Assembly: GCA_019114135.1 (NCBI GenBank)
Contig: DXGC01000118.1
Location: 1 to 32,119, forward strand
DNA: 32,119 nt
Direction: 5' to 3'
Origin: Candidatus Corynebacterium avicola
GTDB taxonomy: Bacteria; Actinomycetota; Actinomycetes; Mycobacteriales; Mycobacteriaceae
In this document: piece by piece, positions 8,970 through 16,664 of the stretch
Position numbering within the stretch: position 1 is the first letter of the stretch
Layout: every line of letters begins with the position of its first letter
Notes under the pieces: model-generated
Databases searched by the model: none
What the model was told of the DNA's origin: nothing
The model's input: the letters and a program-made list of their open reading frames with translations, nothing else
Translations under genes and position numbers: made by a program

Positions 8970-10900
8970 CACTGCGCCTCCAGGGTCATTCGGGGTGCCG
9001 ACTCCTTGGAGAGCGGCACGTTGTAGTGGTCGAGAAGCCATGACGAGATGTCGCGGAACAGGGGCGCCGCGGACTGGCCGCCGGAACCGTCGGTACCCCG
9101 CTCCGGGTCATCCAGCATGATACCGACCACGAACCGCGGATCATCGGCCGGGGCGACACCGGCGTAGGTGATCCAGTAGTCCGACATGGAGTACGCCTTG
9201 GTCTCCGGGTCGATCTGCTGGGCCGTGCCGGTCTTGCCGCTGGTCTGGTAGCCCTCGATGCCGGCGGTGGGGGCGGTACCCTGCTGCACACCGGTCGGGT
9301 CGGACTGGTTGACCGCGCGGAACATGTCCAGCACGGTACGGGCGGTCTCCGGGGAGACGACCTCGGTGGACTTCGGTTCGTCTTGCGGGATGTCGTTGCC
9401 GGAGGCGTCGGTGACCGAGCGGACGATGCTGGGGTTGACCCGCACACCGTCGTTGGCGATGGCCTGGTAGATGCTGGTCATCTGCAGCAGGCTCATCGAC
9501 ATGCCCTGACCGATCGGCAGGTTGGCGAAGGTACCGCCGGACCACTGCGCGAGGTCGGGGACGTAGCCGCTGGTCTCGCTCGGCAGACCGACGTCGGTGG
9601 CCTCGCCGACCCCGAACTTCTTCACGTAGTCGTAGAAGGCGTCCTCCCCGACCCGGTCGGCGAGCATCAGGGTGCCGACGTTCGAGGACTTACCGAAGAT
9701 GCCGGTGGTCGTGTAGGGAACCACGCCGTGGTCCCAGGCGTCCTTGACGGTCACACCGGACATGTCGATGGTGCCGGGCACGTCCAGCACCTCGTCCGGG
9801 GTGGTCTTGCCGTCCTCGATCGCGGCGGCGGCGGTCATGACCTTGGCCACCGAGCCGGGCTCGAAGGCGTCCTGCACGACCCGGTTGCCGAAGACCTTGC
9901 CGTCCTCGAGCTGCTCCTCGATGTTGCCGCGCGGGTTGATGGTGTCGGAGGACCCCATGGTGATGACCTCGCCGGTCTTCGAGTCCAGCACCACGGCGGA
10001 GGCGGAATCGGCGCGGGACTTCTCCTTGGCGTCCTGGAGGAGTTCCTGGACGTAGGTCTGCGCCTCGAGGTCCACGGTGAGCTCGTAGCTGTCGCCGTCG
10101 ACGGACGGGTGCTGGTCACGGGTCGAACCGGGTATGACCATGCCGTTCTGGCCGATGTCGACGGTGCGCGAGCCGTTGGTGCCCTGCAGGCGGGCGTCCT
10201 CGGCGAGCTCCAGACCGAACTGGCCCTCACCGTCGCGGCTGATCTTGCCGAGGATGTTCTGGCCGACCGCGCCGTTGGGGTACTGGCGGACGTCCTGACG
10301 CTCGGCGGTGACCTCCGGGTACTCGGCGACGATCTTCTCGGCGACATCTGGGTCGACATCCCGCACCAGGACCTCGTAGGTGGAGTCGGAGGTCAGCTTC
10401 TCGCGGAGGTCGTCCTCGTCCACCTCGACCTCGGTGTCCTCGTCGTCACTGTGCAGTTCCTCGAGCATCTTCGGCAGACCGGTGATGATCTCCTCGAGAC
10501 GCTCCTCAGGTGCGGAGACCTCCTCGGGGTCGAGGTCGTGGCGTTCCTGCATCCACTCCTCAAGCCGGTTGGGCAGGACGGAGAGGGAGCGGGCCTCCAT
10601 GGTGTAGGCCATCTGGGAGCCGTTGCGGTCGACGATGGTGCCGCGGTGCGCCGGCTCGGTGATCACCGAGGTGCGCTGCATGCTGGCCATCGAGGCAAGC
10701 TCCGATCCCTTGACCATCTGCACCCAGCCCAGGCGGAGGACCAGGGAGACGACCAGGACGGCCACGATGACAAGGATGATCCGTCCCCTCCTGGTGAACA
10801 GCCGTGCTCCGCTGTCCATGGTGTTCCAGGAGTTCGCGGACACAGGCGCGCGGCGGCTTCCTCCGCCGCGCCGCCGTTCCCGATCCTCGTCCAGACCCAC
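8969..10900 (-). CDS. ftsI: Septal class B penicillin-binding protein FtsI (PBP3-type transpeptidase)
   Basis: Crosslinks septal peptidoglycan together with FtsW. The 643-residue protein has a short basic cytoplasmic tail, one membrane anchor (about 40-60), a dimerisation/pedestal region and a C-terminal transpeptidase domain. Active-site motifs are SVAK (catalytic Ser350, Lys353), SSN (405-407) and KTG (556-558). Between about residues 115 and 175 there is a long, highly acidic stretch (for example SDDEDTEVEVDEDD) in the pedestal region. No PASTA domain follows the transpeptidase domain. The start is GTG at 10900-10898 with GGAGG only four bases upstream, shorter than usual, so the true start is a little uncertain. 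A 112-base gap separates it from ftsL, in which I recognise no clear promoter. Confidence 0.95.
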   Translation of the reverse strand: MGLDEDRERRRGGGSRRAPVSANSWNTMDSGARLFTRRGRIILVIVAVLVVSLVLRLGWVQMVKGSELASMASMQRTSVITEPAHRGTIVDRNGSQMAYTMEARSLSVLPNRLEEWMQERHDLDPEEVSAPEERLEEIITGLPKMLEELHSDDEDTEVEVDEDDLREKLTSDSTYEVLVRDVDPDVAEKIVAEYPEVTAERQDVRQYPNGAVGQNILGKISRDGEGQFGLELAEDARLQGTNGSRTVDIGQNGMVIPGSTRDQHPSVDGDSYELTVDLEAQTYVQELLQDAKEKSRADSASAVVLDSKTGEVITMGSSDTINPRGNIEEQLEDGKVFGNRVVQDAFEPGSVAKVMTAAAAIEDGKTTPDEVLDVPGTIDMSGVTVKDAWDHGVVPYTTTGIFGKSSNVGTLMLADRVGEDAFYDYVKKFGVGEATDVGLPSETSGYVPDLAQWSGGTFANLPIGQGMSMSLLQMTSIYQAIANDGVRVNPSIVRSVTDASGNDIPQDEPKSTEVVSPETARTVLDMFRAVNQSDPTGVQQGTAPTAGIEGYQTSGKTGTAQQIDPETKAYSMSDYWITYAGVAPADDPRFVVGIMLDDPERGTDGSGGQSAAPLFRDISSWLLDHYNVPLSKESAPRMTLEAQ

Positions 10901-11012
10901 GTGGCCTCCGTTCCTTCATGTCGTTCATGTCCACCGTGTGCGGGTGTCAGTTCGTCGTCCATTGTCGCCGGACGGACCGCCAACCCCGGTTATTGGGACC
11001 ACGCGTGTCGGA

Positions 11013-11726
11013 TCAGGGGGCGTAGGGCAGCTCCCCCGACTGCCCGGCGGGTGCGGAGGACGCAGAGTCAGCGGCCGCTGCGGCAGCAGCGTCGGCGGCG
11101 GCGGTGGCGTCCTCGTCGGAGGCGTTCTCACCTGCGTTGCCGGTGCTCTCCGGGTCGCTGGACGGGCCCTGGTTGCGGACCTCACCGTTGATGTCGGTGA
11201 TGGGGCGGTTGCTGCTGTTGTCGGCGGCGCGGGTCTCGTCGACGGCGCCGTCCTCGACGTTCAGCACACCGGTCTGACCGGGCACCTCCATACCCAGGCG
11301 GGCTGCCTCGGTGGCGATGTTCTGGGTGGACGAAGCGTCCTCGACGTCGCGGTTCAGCGACTCGATCTCGTTGGAGAGGGTACTCGAGGTCTCCTGCGCC
11401 TTGTTCAGCTGGAAGGACTGCTCGGTGCTGCGTCCCGACAGGTACATCGCCAGGGCGGTGCCGGCGACGAGCAGGGCGAGCATCAGGACCACGGTCCACA
11501 CCAGTGCACGGTTCCTCGGCTGCCGGACAGCCACCCTGCGTCCGCGGACGGTGAGCTGCTGCTGTGAACCACGGCGACGGACCGGGCTGCTGTACGTACG
11601 ACGGCGGGTGGGGGTCGTGGCGACGGTGGAGCTGGACCGGGACGGCTGTGCCGAACGGGTGGAACGGCGCTCCTCGTCAACGGTGCTGCGTCGCTGACGG
11701 GACGGTGCGGCTGTGGTGGTGCTCAT
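11013..11726 (-). CDS. ftsL: FtsL-like cell-division membrane protein
   Basis: Small bitopic protein in the ftsL position between rsmH and ftsI; FtsL acts with FtsB and FtsQ to activate FtsWI. It is 237 residues. Residues 1-73 form a basic Ser/Thr/Arg-rich cytoplasmic tail, 74-96 a single membrane helix, and about 100-145 a heptad-like coiled coil ([20 protein letters not shown]). A segment resembling the end of FtsL/DivIC proteins ([14 protein letters not shown]) follows, then an acidic, Ala-rich low-complexity tail (about 195-230). FtsL sequences diverge strongly, so the call rests on topology and position. The ATG start overlaps the rsmH stop as ATGA. It could be named FtsB/DivIC-like on structure alone, but location favours FtsL. 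Confidence 0.85.
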   Translation of the reverse strand: MSTTTAAPSRQRRSTVDEERRSTRSAQPSRSSSTVATTPTRRRTYSSPVRRRGSQQQLTVRGRRVAVRQPRNRALVWTVVLMLALLVAGTALAMYLSGRSTEQSFQLNKAQETSSTLSNEIESLNRDVEDASSTQNIATEAARLGMEVPGQTGVLNVEDGAVDETRAADNSSNRPITDINGEVRNQGPSSDPESTGNAGENASDEDATAAADAAAAAAADSASSAPAGQSGELPYAP

Positions 11727-12775
11727 CTCTTCCCCTGCTCTGTCGGTCGGTCGTGGGTGCCTGCGGAAGTGTCTTGGGTTGTTCGGCGGATCGCTCTGAC
11801 CCTGACCGGTGCGGCCCGGGGATTCTGCTCGATCTCCACCTCGGTGGCCTTCTCGGCGCCCCGGGTGACCAGGTCGAAACGTGGCGCATATTCGGGAAGC
11901 GCCATCGGCAGCCCTGGCGGGGTGTGGTCCGTCGTCAGATCGGCGAGCGCTTTCTTGACGATTCGGTCCTCTAATGATTGGTAACTCATGAAGACCGCCA
12001 CACCGCCGACGTGGAGTCGGCGTGTCGCCTCCGGAATTACCGCAGCCAGGGAATCCAGCTCGGCGTTGACCTCGACCCGGAGGGCCTGGAAGGTACGCTT
12101 GGCGGGGTGTCCACCGGTTCGCCGGGTGGCCGCCGGGATGGTCCGGTACAGCAGTTCGACGAGGCGCGCCGAGGTGCTGAAGGGCTCCACCTCGCGCTCA
12201 CGGAGGACCGCCGAGGCAATCTTCCCGGCGAAGCGCTCGTCACCGTAGGTCTTGAGGATGCGGGCCAGGTCACCGTGGGCGTAGGTGTTGAGGATGTCCG
12301 CCGCCGTGACCGGCAGTTCCGGGTCCATCCGCATGTCCAGCGGAGCGTCCTGGGCGTAGGCGAAACCGCGGTGCGCCTGGTCGAGCTGCATCGACGACAC
12401 GCCGAGGTCGAAGAGGTATCCGGAGACGCCCTGGGTACGGGCGGAGTCCGGGATCCGCCCCTGGTCGACGAGGTCGTCGATGGCGTCACCGAGTCCGTCG
12501 AACCGGGTCCGGTAGGAGACGAACCGGTCCCCGAAGCGGGCCAGCCGCTCCTCGGACTGGGCGATGGCGGAGGGGTCGCGGTCGAGACCGACGACGACGG
12601 ACTGCGGGAAGCTCTCGAGGAAGACCTCGGTGTGTCCACCGGCTCCGAGGGTGCCGTCGACGACGACCGGGGTGGACGGCGCCCCGTCCGCGTTGACGCC
12701 CCGACCGACGAGGTCGACCATGCGGTCGCGCATGACCGGGACATGGCCGTGCTCGCCGGAGATCCGGTCGGTCAT
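11723..12775 (-). CDS. rsmH: 16S rRNA (cytosine(1402)-N(4))-methyltransferase RsmH (MraW)
   Basis: SAM-dependent N4-methyltransferase acting on C1402 in the ribosomal P site. The 350-residue protein starts with the family N-terminus [13 protein letters not shown] (11-23), then has the SAM loop [11 protein letters not shown] (40-50), [50 protein letters not shown] and [11 protein letters not shown], all typical of RsmH. The ATG start (12775-12773) follows AAGGAC. A 191-base spacer separates it from mraZ, long for this otherwise compact operon; see the inverted repeat annotated there. It ends in an ATGA overlap with ftsL. Confidence 0.97.
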   Translation of the reverse strand: MTDRISGEHGHVPVMRDRMVDLVGRGVNADGAPSTPVVVDGTLGAGGHTEVFLESFPQSVVVGLDRDPSAIAQSEERLARFGDRFVSYRTRFDGLGDAIDDLVDQGRIPDSARTQGVSGYLFDLGVSSMQLDQAHRGFAYAQDAPLDMRMDPELPVTAADILNTYAHGDLARILKTYGDERFAGKIASAVLREREVEPFSTSARLVELLYRTIPAATRRTGGHPAKRTFQALRVEVNAELDSLAAVIPEATRRLHVGGVAVFMSYQSLEDRIVKKALADLTTDHTPPGLPMALPEYAPRFDLVTRGAEKATEVEIEQNPRAAPVRVRAIRRTTQDTSAGTHDRPTEQGKR

Positions 12776-12865
12776 GTCGGTCGTCCTTTCGACTCGGTGA
12801 TGGGGCTGGGATGTACGTCGACGCCGGGCGGGGCTGTGAACGGGGCCTCACCTGCACGGGCCGGG

Positions 12866-12890
12866 TTTGATGTCGGGGAAGTACATCAAA
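12866..12890. repeat. Perfect inverted repeat in the mraZ-rsmH spacer
   Basis: Two perfect eight-base arms, TTTGATGT (12866-12873) and ACATCAAA (12883-12890), flank a nine-base spacer. They stand out as AT-rich in a GC-rich spacer. A second GC-rich potential stem (CCCGC at 12928-12932 with GCGGG at 12940-12944) lies nearer mraZ. Transcribed from the minus strand, the spacer would fold. It could be a protein-binding dyad, an mRNA processing or attenuation element, or a weak internal transcription control. There is no U-tract, so it does not look like a terminator. Confidence 0.5.
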
Positions 12891-12966
12891 TTCCGGTCGT
12901 CCGCGCAGATGAGGGCCGGCACACAGTCCCGCCGGCGTCGCGGGAGGCACACGGTCTGTGACTGGG

Positions 12967-13398
12967 TCAGAGGATCCCGGCGAGGGAGTCGTCGTCTCCG
13001 TCGGCGAAGTCGCCTTCGTGCTCGTCGAGGTAACGCTGCCAGGCGGCGGCGTCCCAGATCTCGATGAAGTCGACCGAGCCGATGACCACGCACTCCTTGT
13101 CGAGCCCGGCGTAGTCGCGGTGGGCGACCGAAAGAGTGATGCGACCCTGCTTGTCCAGTTCCTGCTCGTCCGCGCTCGCCGCGAGGTTGCGGACGTATGC
13201 GCGGGCCCTGGGATTGGATCGTGAGGCGGCCGCCGCTTTCGCTGCCCGCACCTGGAACTCTGCCCGGGTGTGGACGGCGAGGCTGTGGTCCTGGCCGTTG
13301 ACGATGACGAGCCCGTCACCCAGCTGGTCCCGGAACTTCGCCGGCAGGGTCAGTCGACCCTTGTCGTCGAGTTTCGGGGTGAAGGTACCGAAGAACAC
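12967..13398 (-). CDS. mraZ: Transcriptional regulator / division protein MraZ
   Basis: DNA-binding protein with two SpoVT-AbrB folds that regulates the dcw cluster from its own upstream region. The start is GTG at 13398-13396 (143 residues, normal family length), preceded by AAGGGAG eight bases upstream; the reading frame is open further upstream but that part is unlike MraZ. The N-terminus [19 protein letters not shown] is characteristic. The first AbrB repeat lies at about 5-47 ([13 protein letters not shown]), the second at about 76-119 ([10 protein letters not shown]), and an acidic tail follows. It is the first gene of the dcw operon. Autoregulation is likely, since MraZ-type boxes lie 95-130 bases upstream of the start. 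RNase III control of mraZ mRNA has been reported in C. glutamicum; I cannot tell whether that applies here. Confidence 0.95.
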   Translation of the reverse strand: MFFGTFTPKLDDKGRLTLPAKFRDQLGDGLVIVNGQDHSLAVHTRAEFQVRAAKAAAASRSNPRARAYVRNLAASADEQELDKQGRITLSVAHRDYAGLDKECVVIGSVDFIEIWDAAAWQRYLDEHEGDFADGDDDSLAGIL

Positions 13399-13492
13399 GT
13401 CGTCGGCTCCCTTCCCCGGCTGCCCGGTCCTCGTCAGGTGTCTGTGTTGCCGTGTGCAGTCTCTGTGAAGTTTTCCCTGGGCTCCATTTCCT

Positions 13493-13527
13493 CCCAGTGC
13501 GCCCCACAGTACCCCACTCTCCCCCAC
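13493..13527 (-). promoter_or_regulatory. MraZ operator: four TGGG boxes at 10-base period
   Basis: Read on the minus strand (toward mraZ) the sequence gives consecutive 10-mers GTGGGGGAGA, GTGGGGTACT, GTGGGGCGCA and CTGGGAGGAA. The CCCA complements sit at 13523-13526, 13513-13516, 13503-13506 and 13493-13496, an exact 10-base period. Direct TGGGN repeats with five-base spacers are the established MraZ binding pattern in E. coli and other bacteria. The array lies 95-130 bases before the mraZ start. A TACTGT inside it (minus strand) fits a TANNNT -10 hexamer, which would put the boxes over the promoter; that promoter call is weak. Confidence 0.85.
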
Positions 13528-13632
13528 CAGACCACCCGACATGCCCAGAAAGTTGCATAAATCTGCCGGATATCGGTGTGACCACACTGAAGGAGATGGC
13601 GTGGACCTGCAAGAATACACGTCTGGAGCGCC

Positions 13633-13648
13633 GTGGGGAAATGTGGGG
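13633..13648 (+). promoter_or_regulatory. Second pair of TGGGG boxes, opposite orientation
   Basis: GTGGGG occurs at 13633-13638 and 13643-13648 on the plus strand, again exactly 10 bases apart, about 105 bases upstream of the main MraZ array and inverted relative to it. A similar pair (13769-13774 and 13779-13784) overlaps and follows the proP terminator stem. These match the MraZ half-site pattern but no plus-strand gene follows. They may be auxiliary MraZ sites or chance in a G-rich stretch. Confidence 0.4.
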
Positions 13649-13745
13649 CAACTTCTCCAAATGACGCCCGTCCTCAGGTCCCCTTCCCCCATCTCCCCCT
13701 CAAAAACCGAGGTCAATGATCGTTCCGGCCCCCAGACACACGAAA

Positions 13746-13774
13746 CCCCACCGGCGACGGGGTCGCCGGTGGGG
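13746..13774 (-). terminator. Intrinsic terminator of the ProP-like transporter gene
   Basis: A perfect 13-base stem, CCCCACCGGCGAC (13746-13758) and its complement (13762-13774), with a three-base loop. It begins 18 bases beyond the transporter stop codon on the minus strand and is followed there by TTTCGTGTGT, a weak U-tract. It should separate the transporter transcript from the mraZ promoter. Confidence 0.75.
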
Positions 13775-13792
13775 AGAAGTGGGGAGTGAGTT

Positions 13793-15301
13793 CTAAGAAG
13801 CCGTGACCTTCTCCTCCACTGCCGCACGCTCTTCATCGCTGAAGGGCATGGTGTCGAAGTCGAGGGTCGGATCGTCCTCCTGCCCCTTCACGAGGGCTTC
13901 CGCCTCCTTGTCGGTCTCCACGGTCGGGAAGGAGCCGACCAGCGGACGCTTCGAAGATTCGGTCATGAACAGCAGGGCGATACCGGCCAGCGCCGAGAAC
14001 ACCATGATGTAGATGGCCGGGATGATGTCCAGTCCCGTCCACTGCAGCAGGGCCTGGGTGATCAACGGGGTCGTACCGCCGAACAGCGAGACCGCCAGGT
14101 TGTAGGAGATTCCCATGCCGCTGAAGCGGGACGCGGTGGGGAACAGCGCGGGCAGAGCCGACGCAGACAGTGCCACGTAGAGCCCGGTGGGGATGGCCAC
14201 GAGGCACAGTGCGACAACCACAGCACCGGTGGACCCGGTGTTCATGATGAGGAATGCCGGGATCAGGAGCACCAGTGCGCTCACCACAGCTGCGGCATAC
14301 ACCTTCTTGCGCCCCTTGTTGTCGCTCAACATGCCGATGAAGGGCAGCGACAGGGACATGACGATCAGCACCGGCGCCGTGACGGCGGCCGCCGAGGCGG
14401 AGTGCATGCCGATCTGCTCCTCCAGGTACACCGGCATGTAACTGGTCAGCGCATAGCCGGCAGTGTTGGTGGCGGCCACGATGGTGAAACCGATGAGCAG
14501 CGCGCGCCAGTGGTGGCGGACGACACCGGCCAGGGACAGACGCGCCAACGGGTCGTCGGAGTCCTTGACGATTTCCTCGGCCTCTTCGCTCATGTTGTCC
14601 TCGAAGGCCGGGGTCTCCGGGATCCTGGTACGGAGGTAGACGGCGATGATGCCGAGCGGGATCGCCGTGAGGAACGGGATGCGCCAGCCGTAGTCGGTCA
14701 TGGCGCCGACACCCGACACGCCCTCCACGATCCAGGTCGTGATGGCGACGCAGAGGGCACCGGCGGCGAAGCCGAGGTAGGACCCCATGTCCAGGAAGGA
14801 ACCGAAGAATCCTCGCCGACGGTCGGGCGAGAACTCGGCGATGTAGGTGGTCGCACCGGCGTACTCACCGCCGGTGGAGAAGCCCTGGATGAGCTTCAGG
14901 GTGTACAGCATCACCAGTGCCCAACCACCGATCGCCGCCGCCGTCGGCAGCAACCCGATCAATGCCGTGGACAGGGCCATCATCACCATGGTGGCGTAGA
15001 GGACTTTCTGCCTGCCGATCTTGTCCCCCAGCGGTCCCAGGATGATGCCGCCCAGCGGACGGACAAGGTAGCTCACCGCAAAACCCAACATGACGGCAAG
15101 GACCTTCCACTCTTCAGGCAGGCCATCGGTGAACACGGTGGACATGGTGACGGTGAGGTATCCGTAGATACCGAAGTCGTACCACTCCATGAAGTTACCG
15201 ACGCTCGTCCCCCTGATCGCCGGGATGATCTTTCTGTTCGGCACGACGTTCACGTGCTCGGTGGTCAAGCGGGGCTTTGCCCCTTTAGTCTTCTTTCGCA
15301 A
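13793..15301 (-). CDS. proP: MHS-family MFS transporter, ProP-like (proline/betaine/ectoine uptake)
   Basis: Proton (or sodium) symporter of the metabolite:H+ symporter branch of the MFS. The 502-residue product starts with a basic cytoplasmic tail, then the MHS signature [15 protein letters not shown] (about 35-49), the loop 2-3 motif [33 protein letters not shown] and [15 protein letters not shown]. Twelve membrane helices and a charged C-terminal tail complete it. It closely resembles C. glutamicum ProP from memory along its whole length, which suggests compatible-solute uptake; substrate is inference. The start codon is TTG (15301-15299), supported by AGGAG nine bases upstream. It lies between mraZ and the DUF3040 gene, where C. 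glutamicum has no transporter as far as I recall, so it may have been inserted or moved here. It has its own terminator. Confidence 0.82.
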   Translation of the reverse strand: MRKKTKGAKPRLTTEHVNVVPNRKIIPAIRGTSVGNFMEWYDFGIYGYLTVTMSTVFTDGLPEEWKVLAVMLGFAVSYLVRPLGGIILGPLGDKIGRQKVLYATMVMMALSTALIGLLPTAAAIGGWALVMLYTLKLIQGFSTGGEYAGATTYIAEFSPDRRRGFFGSFLDMGSYLGFAAGALCVAITTWIVEGVSGVGAMTDYGWRIPFLTAIPLGIIAVYLRTRIPETPAFEDNMSEEAEEIVKDSDDPLARLSLAGVVRHHWRALLIGFTIVAATNTAGYALTSYMPVYLEEQIGMHSASAAAVTAPVLIVMSLSLPFIGMLSDNKGRKKVYAAAVVSALVLLIPAFLIMNTGSTGAVVVALCLVAIPTGLYVALSASALPALFPTASRFSGMGISYNLAVSLFGGTTPLITQALLQWTGLDIIPAIYIMVFSALAGIALLFMTESSKRPLVGSFPTVETDKEAEALVKGQEDDPTLDFDTMPFSDEERAAVEEKVTAS

Positions 15302-15310
15302 AGGAGTTCT

Positions 15311-15315
15311 CTCCT
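15311..15315 (-). promoter_or_regulatory. Ribosome binding site selecting a TTG start
   Basis: AGGAG on the minus strand, nine bases before the TTG start of the ProP-like gene. No ATG or GTG start with comparable spacing is present, so this site decides the start. Confidence 0.7.
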
Positions 15316-15540
15316 CGTAGCTCGCTTCGGGCAGACGATAAACGCTTCCGCCCCTCCTCGTGACTTTTGTTGCGTGAATCCTCCCGGATCAGTGTGAGTC
15401 GTCTGGAACAGAGGCAACTTTAGCGAGGTGAGATGAAATATCCAGCGACTTCAGAGTTTCCGCACAAAGTGAACGACAATCACCTTCATGCAGGTCACGC
15501 GGGTTAACGTTGTTCCTGTGTGAGGTAACCTGCGCATACG

Positions 15541-15573
15541 AAGAGGGCCGCGGAATAATTCCGCGGCCCTCTT
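15541..15573 (-). terminator. Strong hairpin terminator after the DUF3040 gene
   Basis: AAGAGGGCCGCGGAAT (15541-15556) and its exact complement (15558-15573) form a 16-base stem with a one-base centre, in practice a four- to five-base loop. It lies about 30 bases past the DUF3040 stop. Both flanks carry short T/A runs (CTCTTAAAAG on the plus side), so it may act on transcripts of either strand. It isolates the transporter promoter from upstream minus-strand transcription. Confidence 0.75.
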
Positions 15574-15604
15574 AAAAGTTTCTGTCAATTATGGTGAAGA
15601 GCGG

Positions 15605-15994
15605 TCACTCGAAACGCTTCCGGAAGCTATCCTCCATGCGGTCAGCGACGCCACCGTTGCGGCCACCCTTCGACCCGGATCCCGGGGAACTCTGCCGCGA
15701 CGACGAGGATTTCGACGAGGGGCCGGAGCGGAAGGCCAGAAGTCCCCCACCGAACATGATGAAGAAGCCGACGGCGGCCAGCGCCACGAACCAGAGACTG
15801 TTCTGGGACAGGGCGATACCGGCGATGAGGACACAGAGGCCGAGCAACAGGACAGCTACGGAACGGATTCCCACGTTCACCCCGCCCTTGTCACTACCGG
15901 CGCCTGCAGCCTGCTTGGCGAGGTTCGGGTCCTCGGCGATCAGCGCCTGCTCGATCTCCTGCAGCATGCGCCGTTCCTGTTCTGAAAGGGCCAC
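15605..15994 (-). CDS. DUF3040 family membrane protein
   Basis: Small actinobacterial membrane protein of unknown function, equivalent in position and form to M. tuberculosis Rv2169c. It is 129 residues from GTG 15994-15992, which is preceded by GGGGAGG six bases upstream and gives the family N-terminus MALSEQERRMLQEIEQAL (1-18). An acidic helix is followed by two membrane helices (about 44-62 and 66-87). The C-terminus is rich in Ser, Gly and Arg (SKSSSSRQSSPGSGSKGG) and ends basic. The neighbours are mraZ and metF, as in other actinobacteria, with the transporter inserted on its mraZ side. A hairpin terminator follows. Confidence 0.85.
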   Translation of the reverse strand: MALSEQERRMLQEIEQALIAEDPNLAKQAAGAGSDKGGVNVGIRSVAVLLLGLCVLIAGIALSQNSLWFVALAAVGFFIMFGGGLLAFRSGPSSKSSSSRQSSPGSGSKGGRNGGVADRMEDSFRKRFE

Positions 15995-16131
15995 GGTCGT
16001 CCTCCCCTGAAATATCGGGTATCTGAAGTTGACGGTTCGTCCGCCAGGGTCTGTCATCAGTGTCAACGCACAGTCTCGCGAAAAAGTTCCCGTACTCCCG
16101 TCAAGCCTACCCCAGGGTCCTGCGCACTACC

Positions 16132-16590
16132 TCATGCCACGTCAGGCAGGTACCCGACCGCCCCACGCACCTCGTCCAGGAAGTCGCAGGCGTCCTGGTA
16201 CACCCCGGACACCACCTCCCGGGTGAGCCCCGCCTCCAGGCCCATCTCGACCCGCGCGACCAGGCGGGCATGACGCTCGAAGACATCGCACCAGTCGCCG
16301 AACTCCCCGGAGAGCACCCGCACCCGCGACCAGGCACTACCGGCCGGCAGTCGCCGACGCTTCTTCCGCGCGTGCTGGATGACCGCACCGGCCGCCCGGA
16401 GCGCCCCGCGGTAGGCCCAGGTGAGCTCACCGTCGAGCTCCGGCTCCCAACGACTACGCTCCAGCAGTCGCTCCGCCTCGATCACGAAGGTCTCCGGTAG
16501 CGCGGCACCACCCCGGTGCGCCCGCGACAGACGCGCCACCCGTGCCACCTGTGCCGAGGTCTCCCCCGTCCCTGCATTCGTGCCGTTCAT
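16132..16590 (-). CDS. SAV_6107-type HEPN domain protein
   Basis: Small all-helical protein of the actinobacterial family named after SAV_6107; molecular function not established. It is 152 residues from ATG 16590-16588, with AAGGAG six bases upstream (AAAAGGAGACGACC). Recognisable family features are the amphipathic helices around 33-75 (FVIEAERLLERS, ELTWAYRGALRAAGAVIQHA), the basic RKKRRR patch (75-80) and the C-terminal DWCDVFERHARLVARVEMGLE. I see no clear RX4-6H ribonuclease motif at the usual HEPN position, so catalytic activity is doubtful. A perfect LexA-type palindrome lies 75-90 bases upstream, so it may be damage-inducible. It is divergent from the GNAT gene. Confidence 0.75.
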   Translation of the reverse strand: MNGTNAGTGETSAQVARVARLSRAHRGGAALPETFVIEAERLLERSRWEPELDGELTWAYRGALRAAGAVIQHARKKRRRLPAGSAWSRVRVLSGEFGDWCDVFERHARLVARVEMGLEAGLTREVVSGVYQDACDFLDEVRGAVGYLPDVA

Positions 16591-16664
16591 GGTCGTCTCC
16601 TTTTCTCGGATACCGGTGACGGTACGACCCCCTCCGGACACGACTTCCCGCACCACCTCAGCAC

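Larger units (their letters stand above)
13399..13792. other. Intergenic region between mraZ and the ProP-like gene
   Basis: About 390 bases with no convincing gene. From the mraZ side it holds the mraZ ribosome site, the four-box MraZ operator, and a short dyad GTGTGACCACAC (13576-13587). It then holds the inverted pair of TGGGG boxes and the terminator hairpin of the upstream transporter gene. The mraZ promoter must lie here, but I cannot place -35/-10 elements with confidence. An open frame continuous with mraZ crosses most of it, but its sequence is not MraZ-like and has no start supported by a ribosome site. Confidence 0.6.
15302..15604. other. Intergenic region upstream of the ProP-like gene
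   Basis: About 300 bases without a gene, noticeably less GC-rich than its surroundings. It contains the strong hairpin at 15541-15573 and the promoter of the transporter. Candidate -10 hexamers on the minus strand include TAAAGT (fits TANNNT) and TATTTC, but no -35 element could be paired convincingly. GTGA/TCAC half-sites occur (for example around 15470-15495) but do not form a clean GlxR-type operator. Confidence 0.5.

Noticed and set aside
13576..13587. GTGTGACCACAC dyad upstream of mraZ as a defined operator
   Set aside because: Too short and not matching any regulator consensus I can name; kept only as a note in the intergenic entry.
13399..13836. N-terminal extension of mraZ reaching into the upstream region
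   Set aside because: The frame is open but the sequence is unlike MraZ, passes through the operator boxes and the transporter terminator, and the GTG at 13398 has a good ribosome site and gives the normal 143 residues.
15470..15535. Possible GlxR (cAMP receptor) operators upstream of the ProP-like gene
   Set aside because: TGTGA and TCAC half-sites are present but spacing is wrong (GTGA-N7-TCAC) or the second half-site is degraded; no full TGTGA-N6-TCACA match.
16132..16590. HEPN protein as a ribonuclease toxin
   Set aside because: An R-x4-H string (residues 20-25) exists but lies in the N-terminal segment before the helical domain, not at the canonical HEPN catalytic position, and no partner antitoxin is recognisable.
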